DNA of 64,000 bases from Clostridiales bacterium (GTDB taxonomy: Bacteria; Bacillota; Clostridia; Christensenellales; Borkfalkiaceae): contig SVIW01000001.1 of assembly GCA_015069295.1 (NCBI GenBank), forward strand, positions 124,001 through 188,000. The letters are read 5' to 3'. Below the pieces are notes generated by a model. It was not told the origin of the DNA, ran no database searches, and was given only the letters and a program-made list of their open reading frames with translations. Shown here in pieces: positions 34,369 to 42,753 of the stretch. Within the stretch, counting starts at the first letter, position 1, and every line of letters begins with the position of its first letter. The position numbers and the translations under genes were made by a program.

Positions 34369-35658
34369 TTATTGATTGAGAATTTTTGGCGGCTTCAACT
34401 TCTTCCCGCGCTTTTTACCCTTCTTCGCGTCCTCTTCTTGCAAAGCGCGTTCGCGTTCGTCGAACTGTTTGTTATATTCGACGTAACGAAGGTCGTTCTT
34501 GTGTTCTTCTGCATATGCCTCGGTATCCTCGGCGATATTCTTCTTCGATTCGCGAAGCTTTTGCAAGTCCTCACGGGTAAACGCCTGCGGCAACTCGTAG
34601 ACCTGCAACGAGTCGTCGATAGGTTTTATCGGGCGGGCAACCAAACGGGATCTGCCGTGCGAAAGAATAATCCGCTGATATTCAAGTGCAGACGCGCTTT
34701 CTTCGCCCGTAAGCGTGGAAGAGCCGTCTTTGTTGAAAATACCTCTGCCCACTTTTGCGCCCTTGATTTTCGGGTTGACGAATTTATCGAATACCCACTG
34801 TGCAAAGTCAAGCCATACGAGCAACGCGTAGGAAATCGCGATAAGCAACAACAAAATAACTGCGATAAGGATAAACAGCGTTCCACCAAGCAAGAAGAAC
34901 ACGAAAGGCAACGCCGCCAAAAGCCCGAAGAAAATCGTCTGCGGGAAAGTACCGATCGACATCAAAAACGAATTGCGGAGCAAGGTAAAAATACCCATTT
35001 TATAGTTGACGCCAAGGGCAATCATCCACAAGGTCATCATAATCCCAAGGGTCATAAACACGTAGCTAGAACCCTCGGAAATGTACAGCCAAACCTTTTG
35101 TCCCTTGCTAATATCGGGAGTATGCAAACTTACTTCCGCGATATTAATCATCGTGGTCGTAAAGGTCATCACGAGGCAGAAGAAAATAGCCGTCTGCAAC
35201 GCGTTTTTATAATTGAGTTTCACGCCGCGCCAAAAATCGTTGGCAACGAAAACGCCCTCCGTCCAAACGATATTACGGATAACGTACATACCGCCCGCAA
35301 GCCCGATACAAGCGATTACGGAAGACAAGCAAATACCAACCCAGAGCGTCAAATCCATCCAAAGGTTCATTGCTTGTTCCTGTCCTTGCAAATCCGCATA
35401 GAACGGATAGCCTAAATTGTTGGGAATAATCGTCCCGTTATAATCGGAAAGCGACGTCATAAGGACGATGACGGCAAGGAGCGGAATAAAGAAAAGTATC
35501 GTCAAAAGATTGACCTTTGCAAGCTTACCAAGGTTTCCTTTAAAGATATCGAAAAAGAGCTGCCAACGGTTGGTCGGCAAGGTGCTTCTTGCATATTCTT
35601 CACTTCTTTCTTTGCCTTCGAGAAGACGGGCAATCAGCCCTTTCTTTTGTTGTGCCAT
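34369..35658 (-). CDS. YesL/DUF624-like membrane protein with long cytosolic tail
   Basis: 429 residues. After a short basic N-terminus come about six membrane spans (for example VNLLTILFFIPLLAVIVLM, LTLWVGICLSSVIACIGLAGGMY, TAIFFCLVMTFTTTM, LLGGTLFILIAVILLLLIAIS). The layout with WRGVKLNYKNALQTA and RNSFLMSIGTFPQTI resembles DUF624/YesL-type proteins, often near carbohydrate transporters. The last 120 residues are a charged tail ending in KKGKKRGKKLKPPKI. No function can be given. It is a single-gene unit with its own promoter, divergent from the lysine operon. Confidence 0.65.
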   Translation of the reverse strand: MAQQKKGLIARLLEGKERSEEYARSTLPTNRWQLFFDIFKGNLGKLAKVNLLTILFFIPLLAVIVLMTSLSDYNGTIIPNNLGYPFYADLQGQEQAMNLWMDLTLWVGICLSSVIACIGLAGGMYVIRNIVWTEGVFVANDFWRGVKLNYKNALQTAIFFCLVMTFTTTMINIAEVSLHTPDISKGQKVWLYISEGSSYVFMTLGIMMTLWMIALGVNYKMGIFTLLRNSFLMSIGTFPQTIFFGLLAALPFVFFLLGGTLFILIAVILLLLIAISYALLVWLDFAQWVFDKFVNPKIKGAKVGRGIFNKDGSSTLTGEESASALEYQRIILSHGRSRLVARPIKPIDDSLQVYELPQAFTREDLQKLRESKKNIAEDTEAYAEEHKNDLRYVEYNKQFDERERALQEEDAKKGKKRGKKLKPPKILNQ

Positions 35659-35784
35659 ATATATACTCCCAAACTTATTCGCTGTGTGTTTATTGCGCGT
35701 GCTATACGCATATATACCCGTTTTTCCGTCGTTTGAAACAGAAAAAGGGAAACGAGTAAAATTTTACAAATTACCGCTTTTACT

Positions 35785-35813
35785 ATTTTACTACAAATTT
35801 GTGATTATTTCAA
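35785..35813 (-). promoter_or_regulatory. Promoter of the YesL-like gene
   Basis: TTGAAA (35813-35808), 17-base spacer, TAAAAT (35790-35785) on the minus strand; the leader to the ATG is about 120 bases. Confidence 0.55.
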
Positions 35814-35893
35814 GAAATTTAAAGAAAAAAATGAAATTATTTTAAAGAAAATTTATTCCTTTTTAAAAAGAGTAAAAAACTTAGTCATTTCCT

Positions 35894-35922
35894 TTGACAT
35901 TTTCCTTTTTGTGTGCTAAAAT
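35894..35922 (+). promoter_or_regulatory. Promoter of the lysine riboswitch-asd-dapA-dapB operon
   Basis: TTGACA (35894-35899), 17-base spacer, TAAAAT (35917-35922), ending 9 bases before the first base of the riboswitch P1 stem. Confidence 0.85.
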
Positions 35923-35931
35923 AAAAACCGT

Positions 35932-36104
35932 TAAATAGAGGAGCGGAAGAACATCAGTACCGCCTGCCTTACGAGCGAGGACGCGCTTATTGGCGAGCAG
36001 GACGGAAAAGGGTATCGCCGCCGAAGCGCAAATTCTCGTCCCCTTTGCGCTGGGCATACGGGAGAATACCCGTATGACTGTCACCGTACGTGAAGTGCTA
36101 TTTA
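35932..36104 (+). promoter_or_regulatory. Lysine riboswitch (L box)
   Basis: P1 is closed by TAAATAG (35932-35938) and CTATTTA (36098-36104). Conserved core elements are in order: AGAGGAGCGG at the P1/P2 side, CATCAGTA, AAAAGGGTATCGCCGCCGAAG, and the TACGGG...CCCGTA arm followed by ACTGTCA. The arrangement matches the lysC leader class. It is followed by an intrinsic terminator and then asd, so lysine would favour termination before the aspartate-semialdehyde/diaminopimelate genes. Confidence 0.93.
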
Positions 36105-36145
36105 GTGTTTTCCTCGTTTTTCGGAATTCTATTAGACTGCTTTAC

Positions 36146-36170
36146 GACGGGTGTCCCCGTCTTTTATTTT
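36146..36170 (+). terminator. Riboswitch expression-platform terminator
   Basis: GACGGG (36146-36151), loop TGTC, CCCGTC (36156-36161), then TTTTATTTTT. It lies between the lysine aptamer and asd. Confidence 0.85.
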
Positions 36171-36204
36171 TACAAAACCGAAACATTTTAAAGGAGTGAG
36201 TATT

Positions 36205-37284
36205 ATGAAAAATTTTAAAGTCGGCGTTATCGGCGCAACGGGTATGGTTGGACAGCGTTTTATGTTGCTTTTGGAAAATCATCCTTGGTTTGAGGTTGTC
36301 GTTTTGGCGGCGTCCTCCCGTTCGGCGGGAAAGACCTACCGCGAGGCCGTTGGCGAAAAGTGGGCGTTTGACGTGGCTATGCCCGAAAAATACGCTTCGA
36401 TGACGGTACTGGACGCGGAAGCGGATATCGACGAAATCGCAAGCAAAGTCGATTTCGTTTTCTGCGCCGTCAATATGGACAAAGCGAAAATCCGCGTTTT
36501 GGAAGAAACGTACGCAAAAAAAGAAATTCCCGTCGTTTCCAACAACTCGGCGCACCGCTTTACCAAGGACGTTCCTATGGTTATCCCCGAAATCAACGCG
36601 GAGCATTTGGAAGTTATCCCCGCGCAGAAAAAGCGTTTGGGAACAGCCCGCGGGTTTATTGCGGTAAAATCCAACTGCTCGCTGCAATCCTACGTTCCCC
36701 TCTTGCATCCCTTGAAGGCGTACGGGATTAAAGAAGCGGCAGTTTGCACCTATCAGGCAATTTCTGGCGCGGGTAAGACCTTTAAAACGATGCCCGAGAT
36801 TTTGGACAACGTAATTCCTTACATCGGCGGAGAAGAGGAAAAGAGCGAAAAAGAACCCCTCAAAATTTGGGGTCGGGTGGAAAACGGAGAAATCGTTTCG
36901 GCAAGCGAGCCCGTGATTACGGCGCAATGTTTGCGAGTTCCCGTTTCCGACGGACATACGGCTGCCGTTTTCGTGTCCTTTGAAAACAAGCCCGCAAAAG
37001 AAGATATTTTGCGCGCTTGGGCAGAATTTAAGGGAGAAGCGCAAATCCTTAAACTCCCCTCTGCGCCCGAGCAGTTCTTGCAGTATTTTGAAGAAGATAA
37101 CCGTCCGCAAGCAAAATTGGACAGAATGGCAGGCAACGGTATGAGCGTTACGGTCGGCAGATTGCGTGAAGATACCGTGTTCGATTATAAATTCGTCGGG
37201 CTTTCCCACAACACCCTGCGCGGTGCGGCAGGCGGCGCGGTATTGCTTGCTGAACTCTTGGCTGCGAAAGGATATTTCGATTAA
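36205..37284 (+). CDS. asd: Aspartate-semialdehyde dehydrogenase
   Basis: NADPH-dependent reduction of aspartyl phosphate to aspartate semialdehyde, the branch to lysine, diaminopimelate, threonine and methionine. 359 residues: Rossmann start KVGVIGATGMVGQRFM, catalytic cysteine in VKSNCSLQS near 156, the catalytic histidine in VPVSDGHTAAV. The overall pattern is closer to the archaeal/fungal-type Asd than to the E. coli type. AAGGAGTGAG sits ahead of the ATG at 36205; the longer frame to 36151 runs through the riboswitch terminator and is excluded. First gene of the lysine-regulated operon with dapA and dapB. Confidence 0.95.
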   Translation: MKNFKVGVIGATGMVGQRFMLLLENHPWFEVVVLAASSRSAGKTYREAVGEKWAFDVAMPEKYASMTVLDAEADIDEIASKVDFVFCAVNMDKAKIRVLEETYAKKEIPVVSNNSAHRFTKDVPMVIPEINAEHLEVIPAQKKRLGTARGFIAVKSNCSLQSYVPLLHPLKAYGIKEAAVCTYQAISGAGKTFKTMPEILDNVIPYIGGEEEKSEKEPLKIWGRVENGEIVSASEPVITAQCLRVPVSDGHTAAVFVSFENKPAKEDILRAWAEFKGEAQILKLPSAPEQFLQYFEEDNRPQAKLDRMAGNGMSVTVGRLREDTVFDYKFVGLSHNTLRGAAGGAVLLAELLAAKGYFD

Positions 37285-37323
37285 ACAAACACAAAACCAG
37301 ACAAAGGGAGAATACAGTATATC

Positions 37324-38214
37324 ATGAAAGGTTTTTTCAAGGGAAGCGCAACGGCGCTGATTACTCCGTTTACCGAAACGGAAGTCAACTTTGAAGTTTT
37401 GGGCGAACTGATTGAAAATCAAATTGCAGGCGGTACGGACGCCATTGTCTTTTTAGGCACGACGGGCGAGCCCTCCACTATGAGTTTTGCCGAAGAACAC
37501 GTCTTAATGGACTACGCCGTAAAGAAAGTAAACGGCAGGGCAAAAGTTATCTTCGGTTGCGGCAGCAACAACACCGCCGACGCGATTATGACCGCGCAGA
37601 AAGCAGAAAGCTACGGCGCGGACGGGTTGCTTGCGGTTACCCCCTATTATAACAAGTGCACGCAAAACGGCTTGGTTGCTTATTATAAGGCGATTTGCGA
37701 GTCGGTGTCCATCCCCGTTATCGCCTACAACGTTCCCGGACGTACGGGCGTGGAAATCCAACCCGCTACGATGGCAAAAATCGCGGAAATCCCCAATATC
37801 GCAGGGATTAAAGACGCGGGCGGGAATATGAGCAAAACGATGGAAACCTTCCGTTTAGTTCGCGAAAAGTGCGACGTATATTCGGGCGAAGACGCATTGA
37901 ATTTGCCTATTTTGCTTTGCGGCGGCGCGGGGGTTATTTCCGTGCTTTCGAATATCGTTCCTGCCGACGTAAAACGGCTTTGCTCGCTTGCGCACGCAGG
38001 CAAAATCGACGAAGCGGTTGCTCTGAACGACAAACTCTTGCCCTTGGCAAACGCTTGTTTCGTCGAGGTAAACCCTATTCCCGTAAAAGCGGCGATGAAT
38101 CTTTTGGGATATAACGCGGGCACTCCCCGCGCGCCCTTGACGGAAATTGAACCGCAAAACAAAGAAAAGTTGGCGGCGGCTATGCAGGCGTTTGGATTGG
38201 AGGTTAAAGCATGA
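37324..38214 (+). CDS. dapA: 4-hydroxy-tetrahydrodipicolinate synthase
   Basis: Condenses pyruvate with aspartate semialdehyde, the first committed step to diaminopimelate and lysine. 296 residues of a class I aldolase barrel: ATALITPFTE at the start, FLGTTGEPSTMSFAEEH with the catalytic threonine pair, the catalytic tyrosine in VIAYNVPGRTG, and the Schiff-base lysine in IAGIKDAGG near 162. It overlaps dapB in ATGA (38211-38214), indicating coupled translation. GGGAGA lies ahead of the ATG. Confidence 0.97.
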   Translation: MKGFFKGSATALITPFTETEVNFEVLGELIENQIAGGTDAIVFLGTTGEPSTMSFAEEHVLMDYAVKKVNGRAKVIFGCGSNNTADAIMTAQKAESYGADGLLAVTPYYNKCTQNGLVAYYKAICESVSIPVIAYNVPGRTGVEIQPATMAKIAEIPNIAGIKDAGGNMSKTMETFRLVREKCDVYSGEDALNLPILLCGGAGVISVLSNIVPADVKRLCSLAHAGKIDEAVALNDKLLPLANACFVEVNPIPVKAAMNLLGYNAGTPRAPLTEIEPQNKEKLAAAMQAFGLEVKA

Positions 38215-38975
38215 GCGTAAAAATTCTGCTTTGCGGCGCTTGCGGGAAAATGGGCGGGAACGTCCTTTCGTTATTGGCGGGAGATAACGAGGCGGTTGCC
38301 GTTTGCGGCGTCGATTTATATCCCCGTGAAATCGGAATCCCCGTATACAAATCCTTTGCGGACGTAAAAGAAGAAATCGACGTCATTATCGATTTCTCCT
38401 CCCCCGTCGGGCTTGTCGAACGGTTAGACTACGCAAAAACGCGGGGCGCAGGCATCGTCCTTGCGTCCACGGGCTTTACCGCGGAAGATTTAGAAACGAT
38501 AAACGCCTACGCAAAAGACGTGCCTATCTTTAAAACTGCAAACCTTTCTTTGGGCGTCAACCTTATGCAAGCCCTTTGCAAAGCGGCGGCAGAAGTTTTG
38601 GGGGACGGGTTTGACGTGGAAATTATCGAACGCCACCACAATCTCAAAAAAGACGCGCCTAGCGGCACGGCGTTGATGCTTGCCGACACTCTCAACGAAG
38701 CCTTCGGCAATCAAAAGCGTTACGTAAACGGAAGAAGCGGTATCGTCGGCGCGAGAGAAAAAACGGAGATCGGTATCCACGCGGTACGCGGCGGCACAAT
38801 CGTAGGCGAACACGAGGTTATGTTTGCAGGCGAAGACGAGATCATTACCATCTCTCACAGCGCAAGATCCAAACGGGTTTTTGCGACGGGCGCTATCCGT
38901 GCGGCAAAGTTCTTGGCAAAAAAAGAGGCGGGCATGTACGAGATGAAACATCTTTTAGCCGAAGAAAACAAGTAA
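38211..38975 (+). CDS. dapB: 4-hydroxy-tetrahydrodipicolinate reductase
   Basis: NAD(P)H-dependent reduction following DapA. 254 residues: cofactor-binding start KILLCGACGKMGGNVLS, DVIIDFSSP, the STGF loop, the HHNLKKDAPSGTA catalytic block with the two conserved histidines and lysine (near 142-154), and GEHEVMF. Last gene of the riboswitch-controlled operon, followed by a strong terminator. Later steps of the pathway are not in this window. Confidence 0.97.
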   Translation: MSVKILLCGACGKMGGNVLSLLAGDNEAVAVCGVDLYPREIGIPVYKSFADVKEEIDVIIDFSSPVGLVERLDYAKTRGAGIVLASTGFTAEDLETINAYAKDVPIFKTANLSLGVNLMQALCKAAAEVLGDGFDVEIIERHHNLKKDAPSGTALMLADTLNEAFGNQKRYVNGRSGIVGAREKTEIGIHAVRGGTIVGEHEVMFAGEDEIITISHSARSKRVFATGAIRAAKFLAKKEAGMYEMKHLLAEENK

Positions 38976-39001
38976 GAATAAGAGAATATGTTTTATATAC
39001 G

Positions 39002-39039
39002 AAAAGTCCCCGAACCGAGCAATCGGTTCGGGGACTTTT
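39002..39039. terminator. Bidirectional terminator between dapB and gltX
   Basis: A perfect 17-bp stem AAAAGTCCCCGAACCGA / TCGGTTCGGGGACTTTT around GCAA, with T runs on both strands; serves convergent dapB and gltX. Confidence 0.95.
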
Positions 39040-39052
39040 CTTGTTTTCCGTT

Positions 39053-40702
39053 TTAAAGAACGGCAATCGCTTTTTCCAAGCGGGCAAGCGTTCTTTCCTC
39101 GCCCAAAATTTGCATAATCGTCCAAAGGTCAGGGGTATTGGCAAGCCCCGTCGTTGCGATACGGAGCATTTCCGCGACGTCCGAAACGTTACCGGGATAC
39201 GCCGTAGGGTCAGCCTTGTACGCCTTCATATCCGTTGCAAACCCTGCGTTTGCCGCCACTTCTTTTACTTTGTCAAACCAAGCCGAGCAATCGTCGGCAT
39301 AGTCGTATTTCCCTTTGAAATCGCACAAAATCTTCTTCACGGTTTCATTTTCGAAGCGGTACGCGTATTCGGGCGCAAACGTCGAATCGAAGAAATAGGA
39401 AATAAACTCGACTGCCTGTTTTGCCGTCGTAAAGTCTTTTCTGCGCTTCTTCCCGCCGATACCCATACAAAGAGTCAACACTTTGTACATATACTCTTTA
39501 TCCGCAAAATAGCCCTTTTGCTGGTCGTTGCCAAACTCGTTCGCCCAATCGGAAAGGAAATGGTACATTTCTTCCACGGAAAGCTTTGCCAGCTCGTTCT
39601 TGCTGATGTCGTTGAGTTTATCCAAATCGAACAAGGTACCGCTTTTGCCCATTTTGCCGATGGTAAATTTAAATTCGTCCAAACTCTTTTCAGGGTTTTT
39701 CATATACCATTCTTCGAAGTTGGAGTTCAAAAGCGTGAGCATATACACCTTGACCGCGCGGGAATAATAGCCCTCTTGGCGGTAAAACTCCAAAGAAAGT
39801 TCGGGGTCCTTTCTCTTGGAAAGCTTGCGGCGGGTTTCGCCGTCGATTTTTTGCAACGAGCAGTTATGCCCGTATTTGGGACGGTTAAAACCGAGCACGT
39901 TAAAAAGCTCGATATGGATCGGCAAGGACGCCAACCATTCTTCCCCGCGAATAACGAGGGTGGTACGCATAAAATGGTCGTCGATCGCGTGCGCGAAATG
40001 GTAGGTGGGAATACCGTCCGATTTTAAGATAACGACGTCCTGATCGTTTTCGGTAACGGTGATATCCCCTTTGATTTCGTCGCGGAAGGTAATTTTATTT
40101 TCTGCATTGCCTTGCGAACGAAGACGGATTACGTAAGGTTTCTTCGCCGCAAGGTTTGCGTAAATTTCCTCTTCCGTCAAGTTGCGGCAAGCGGCGTATT
40201 CGCCGTAATAGCCCGTAATTTTTTTCTCTTCCGTCTGTTTTTCCCGAAGCGCCGTCAAGCTTTCTTCCGTACAAAAGCAAGGATACGCAAGCCCGCGGCG
40301 GATTAAATCTTTCGCATACGCGTGGTACAATTCCGCGCGTTCGCGTTGATAATAGGGCGCGTACGCGTTTTCCGCCCCTTCGATTTCCGCGCCTTCGTCA
40401 AAGCGAATATCAAAATAGCGAAGCGCGTTTTTCACCGCGTCTACCGCGCCGTCCACTTTGCGCTTTAAATCGGTATCCTCAATCCGCAAATACATCAAGC
40501 CGCCGCTTTGGTGCGCGATACGCTCGTTAGCAATCGCCACGAACAAATTTCCCAAATGGATAAAGCCCGTGGGGCTGGGCGCAAGACGGGTTACCTGTGC
40601 GCCCTGCGGAAGATTGCGGGGCGGGTAAAGTTCTTCATAATATTCCAACGGTTTTACGTTCTCATCGGGAACAAGCACGTCCGCAAGTTTATTCCAATCC
40701 AT
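39053..40702 (-). CDS. gltX: Glutamyl-tRNA synthetase
   Basis: Class I aminoacyl-tRNA synthetase charging tRNA-Glu (and perhaps tRNA-Gln for later amidation). 549 residues from the ATG at 40702, which has GAAGG upstream. HIGH-type motif LAPSPTGFIHLGN near 43-55, a RIEDTD segment, the GEEWLASLP region, and the KMSKS-type motif KLSKRKDPELS. The length is on the long side for GltX, as in several Clostridia. A longer frame to 40762 would run across the promoter and is rejected. A strong palindrome covers the promoter -35 region. Confidence 0.93.
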   Translation of the reverse strand: MDWNKLADVLVPDENVKPLEYYEELYPPRNLPQGAQVTRLAPSPTGFIHLGNLFVAIANERIAHQSGGLMYLRIEDTDLKRKVDGAVDAVKNALRYFDIRFDEGAEIEGAENAYAPYYQRERAELYHAYAKDLIRRGLAYPCFCTEESLTALREKQTEEKKITGYYGEYAACRNLTEEEIYANLAAKKPYVIRLRSQGNAENKITFRDEIKGDITVTENDQDVVILKSDGIPTYHFAHAIDDHFMRTTLVIRGEEWLASLPIHIELFNVLGFNRPKYGHNCSLQKIDGETRRKLSKRKDPELSLEFYRQEGYYSRAVKVYMLTLLNSNFEEWYMKNPEKSLDEFKFTIGKMGKSGTLFDLDKLNDISKNELAKLSVEEMYHFLSDWANEFGNDQQKGYFADKEYMYKVLTLCMGIGGKKRRKDFTTAKQAVEFISYFFDSTFAPEYAYRFENETVKKILCDFKGKYDYADDCSAWFDKVKEVAANAGFATDMKAYKADPTAYPGNVSDVAEMLRIATTGLANTPDLWTIMQILGEERTLARLEKAIAVL

Positions 40703-40733
40703 AATACATACCTTCTTTTTTATTTTCTCGTTT

Positions 40734-40762
40734 ATTTTAACATTTGACAACGAAGTTGTCAA
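40734..40762 (-). promoter_or_regulatory. gltX promoter with an overlapping palindrome
   Basis: TTGACA (40762-40757), 17-base spacer, TAAAAT (40739-40734) on the minus strand. The perfect inverted repeat TTGACAAC-GAA-GTTGTCAA (40744-40762) covers the -35 box and most of the spacer, as an operator would. Confidence 0.78.
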
Positions 40763-40771
40763 CCGTTTGTC

Positions 40772-41818
40772 TTATAAAAAATCTACGTTACGGTAATCGG
40801 TTTCGTACAAGCCGTTTTCGATGCCGTGCACGATATCCACGACGGCTTGGCAAAGCGGCGTTTCCACACCCACGGTTTTACCCGCTTTCACAACCGCGCC
40901 GTCAATAAAATCGATTTCGCATTTTCGCCCGTTTTCTATATCTTTCCGCATACCCGAAACCAATTTTTTATGCTTTTTCATCGCAAAAGGCAATACCGTG
41001 TACGCAATGAAACGCTTTAAAGGGCTTTTTCCTGAAAAGATTTTAGAAAAATCGCGCCCGCCTATCGGCGGCAATTTTATTTGCAAAGCCTCTGCCACCG
41101 CAATACATTCCCGCAAAACCCCCAAGGCAATTTTCCTGCTTTTTCTGCGTTTTGCGATTTCGCCAAACGTCAAACCCGTTACCACGGAAAGCCCCGAAAA
41201 CGCCGCGTTTATCGCAAGCTTTGCCCAACGTGCGCCGAGCAAATTGTCCGTCGTTTGGACAAAATTTTCGTTTCCAATCGCTTCGCCTGCGTAAGATAGA
41301 ATTTCCGCAAGTAACGCCGTTTTTTGTCCGTCGCTAAAATACCCGCCAACCTCTACGCGCATAGCCGATAATTTTGAGGTCAAAGCAACTTTTCCCTCGC
41401 CCAAAAAGGTCGCCCCGAAAGAAGCCACCCCGCCGTAGGTTCGCTCTTTTCCTACGATGGCGGCAACGCTTTCTTCAGGGAATCCGTTTTGCGTGGTGCA
41501 AACGATACCGTCTTCCTTTAAATAGGGCAGCAATTCCGTCAAAATCTCGGCGTTATTACGCTGTTTCGTCATCAAAAAGATAACGTCGTATTCGGTTTGC
41601 ATTTCCGCAGGCAACAAAGCGCGTACGGGCACGCAAAATTCCTTTCCGTCCCCCTCGCAAACGATTTGCGCTCCCTTTTTGCGTAAGCCTTGCACGTGCG
41701 CTTGATTACGGGTAATCAAATCAACCTCGAAAAGCCCGCCTTTCGTTAGCAATCCGCCGAGTACCGTGCCCATTGCCCCCGCGCCGTAAACGGCTATTTT
41801 TGCGTCCGTTGCCCTCAT
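40772..41818 (-). CDS. Ketopantoate reductase family protein
   Basis: 348 residues. NADPH Rossmann start KIAVYGAGAMGTVLGGLL, the FLMTKQRNN segment, VCTTQNGFPEE, and the C-terminal helical domain with the catalytic-lysine region WAKLAINAAFSGLSVVTG, as in PanE/ApbA. PanE makes pantoate for CoA, but the family includes other 2-hydroxyacid reductases; no panB, panC or panD is near. It overlaps aroK in ATGA, the last gene of the hemW-phosphatase-NUDIX-aroK series. The precise substrate is uncertain. Confidence 0.8.
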   Translation of the reverse strand: MRATDAKIAVYGAGAMGTVLGGLLTKGGLFEVDLITRNQAHVQGLRKKGAQIVCEGDGKEFCVPVRALLPAEMQTEYDVIFLMTKQRNNAEILTELLPYLKEDGIVCTTQNGFPEESVAAIVGKERTYGGVASFGATFLGEGKVALTSKLSAMRVEVGGYFSDGQKTALLAEILSYAGEAIGNENFVQTTDNLLGARWAKLAINAAFSGLSVVTGLTFGEIAKRRKSRKIALGVLRECIAVAEALQIKLPPIGGRDFSKIFSGKSPLKRFIAYTVLPFAMKKHKKLVSGMRKDIENGRKCEIDFIDGAVVKAGKTVGVETPLCQAVVDIVHGIENGLYETDYRNVDFL

Positions 41819-42318
41819 ACGTTAAGCGCCTTGATCACAGCGATAACCGAATCGGCAATCGAACCGTTGGGCATTTCGACAATAACGTCCGCGTATTTTT
41901 CATACAGAGGCGTACGTTCCTCGTATAAATCTTTTAAGGTAAAACCCTCTTTTAAAGCAACCCCGCGTTTTTTCAAATCGCCAAGTCGGTTTTTAATAAC
42001 CTCGAAAGGATGTTTTAAATAGACGACCGTGCCCATTTCTTTTAATTTTTGCATCGCAAAATCGCGGTAGATAACGCTGCCTCCCGTCGCAATCACGCAA
42101 CGATCTGCACAAAGCTCCGAATTGACCTTTGCTTCGATATCCAAAAACGCCTCTCTTCCCACCTCTTCGATGATTTCGTTAAGTCTCTTGCCCTCGCGCG
42201 CAACGATAACGCTGTCGCTGTCGATATAGCCGTACCCGAGTGTTTCGGAAATTTCCGTACCGATCGTCGTTTTCCCGCAACCGGGCATACCGATTAAAAT
42301 AATGTTCTTCTTTTTCAT
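41815..42318 (-). CDS. aroK: Shikimate kinase
   Basis: ATP-dependent phosphorylation of shikimate in aromatic amino-acid synthesis. 167 residues: Walker A GMPGCGKTT, shikimate-binding DSDSVIV and the FLDIEAKV segment, GGSVIYRD, and the LID region RGVALKEGFTLKDLYEERTPLYEKYA with its conserved arginines. The ATG at 42318 has GGAGAATGAT upstream inside the NUDIX gene end, which overlaps it by two bases; the longer TTG frame is not needed. No other aro genes are nearby. Confidence 0.92.
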   Translation of the reverse strand: MKKKNIILIGMPGCGKTTIGTEISETLGYGYIDSDSVIVAREGKRLNEIIEEVGREAFLDIEAKVNSELCADRCVIATGGSVIYRDFAMQKLKEMGTVVYLKHPFEVIKNRLGDLKKRGVALKEGFTLKDLYEERTPLYEKYADVIVEMPNGSIADSVIAVIKALNV

Positions 42319-42319
42319 A

Positions 42320-42727
42320 TCATTCTCCAAAAACTCTACGCAATCCCGCCAAAATATCCGCGTCGGCAGGCGCCCATTCCTCTTCCTTTAAATCCGCGGG
42401 CGCAATCCAAGCGTAACTTTCGTGTTCTTTCAAAAGAAAATCCGAACGCATTTCACACTCGTACAAAGAAAGCGTAATGATAAAATCGGGATATTCGAAG
42501 GTATGACAAGCATACAAACCGCCCACCGCAATCTCCATATTGAGTTCTTCTTTCAATTCTCGCTTTACAGCGTCCGCCCCGATTTCCCCGTCCTCGATTT
42601 TCCCGCCGGGGAATTCGTATTTATGCGCAATGTAAGGATAGGGAGCGTCGCCGCGTTTTGCGGCAAAAATCTTTCCGTCTTTAAAGAGCAACGCCGCCGC
42701 AACCTGTATATGCTTTTTTTGACTCAT
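42320..42727 (-). CDS. NUDIX hydrolase (MutT-like)
   Basis: 135 residues, the size of MutT/8-oxo-dGTP diphosphatases. The Nudix box is GGKIEDGEIGADAVKRELKE followed by ELNMEI, with all metal-binding glutamates. The start IQVAAALLFKDGKIFAAKR and the C-terminal WIAPADLKEEEWAPADADI match the MutT/CTP-pyrophosphohydrolase group. Likely role: removal of damaged nucleotides. It lies between the histidine phosphatase and aroK with 26- and 2-base-overlap junctions. Confidence 0.88.
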   Translation of the reverse strand: MSQKKHIQVAAALLFKDGKIFAAKRGDAPYPYIAHKYEFPGGKIEDGEIGADAVKRELKEELNMEIAVGGLYACHTFEYPDFIITLSLYECEMRSDFLLKEHESYAWIAPADLKEEEWAPADADILAGLRRVFGE

Positions 42728-42753
42728 CTCGTACCTGCCTACGCCAAATTATT

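Noticed and set aside
34012-35415. 467-residue open frame on the plus strand
   Set aside because: Antisense to the YesL-like membrane gene; the product is a biased Arg/His/Gln-rich sequence, typical of the complement of hydrophobic codons.
36142-37422. 426-residue open frame on the minus strand
   Set aside because: Antisense to asd, which is certain; the frame also runs through the riboswitch terminator.
39041-40027. 328-residue open frame on the plus strand
   Set aside because: Antisense to gltX and begins in the dapB-gltX terminator; no ribosome site or recognisable motif.
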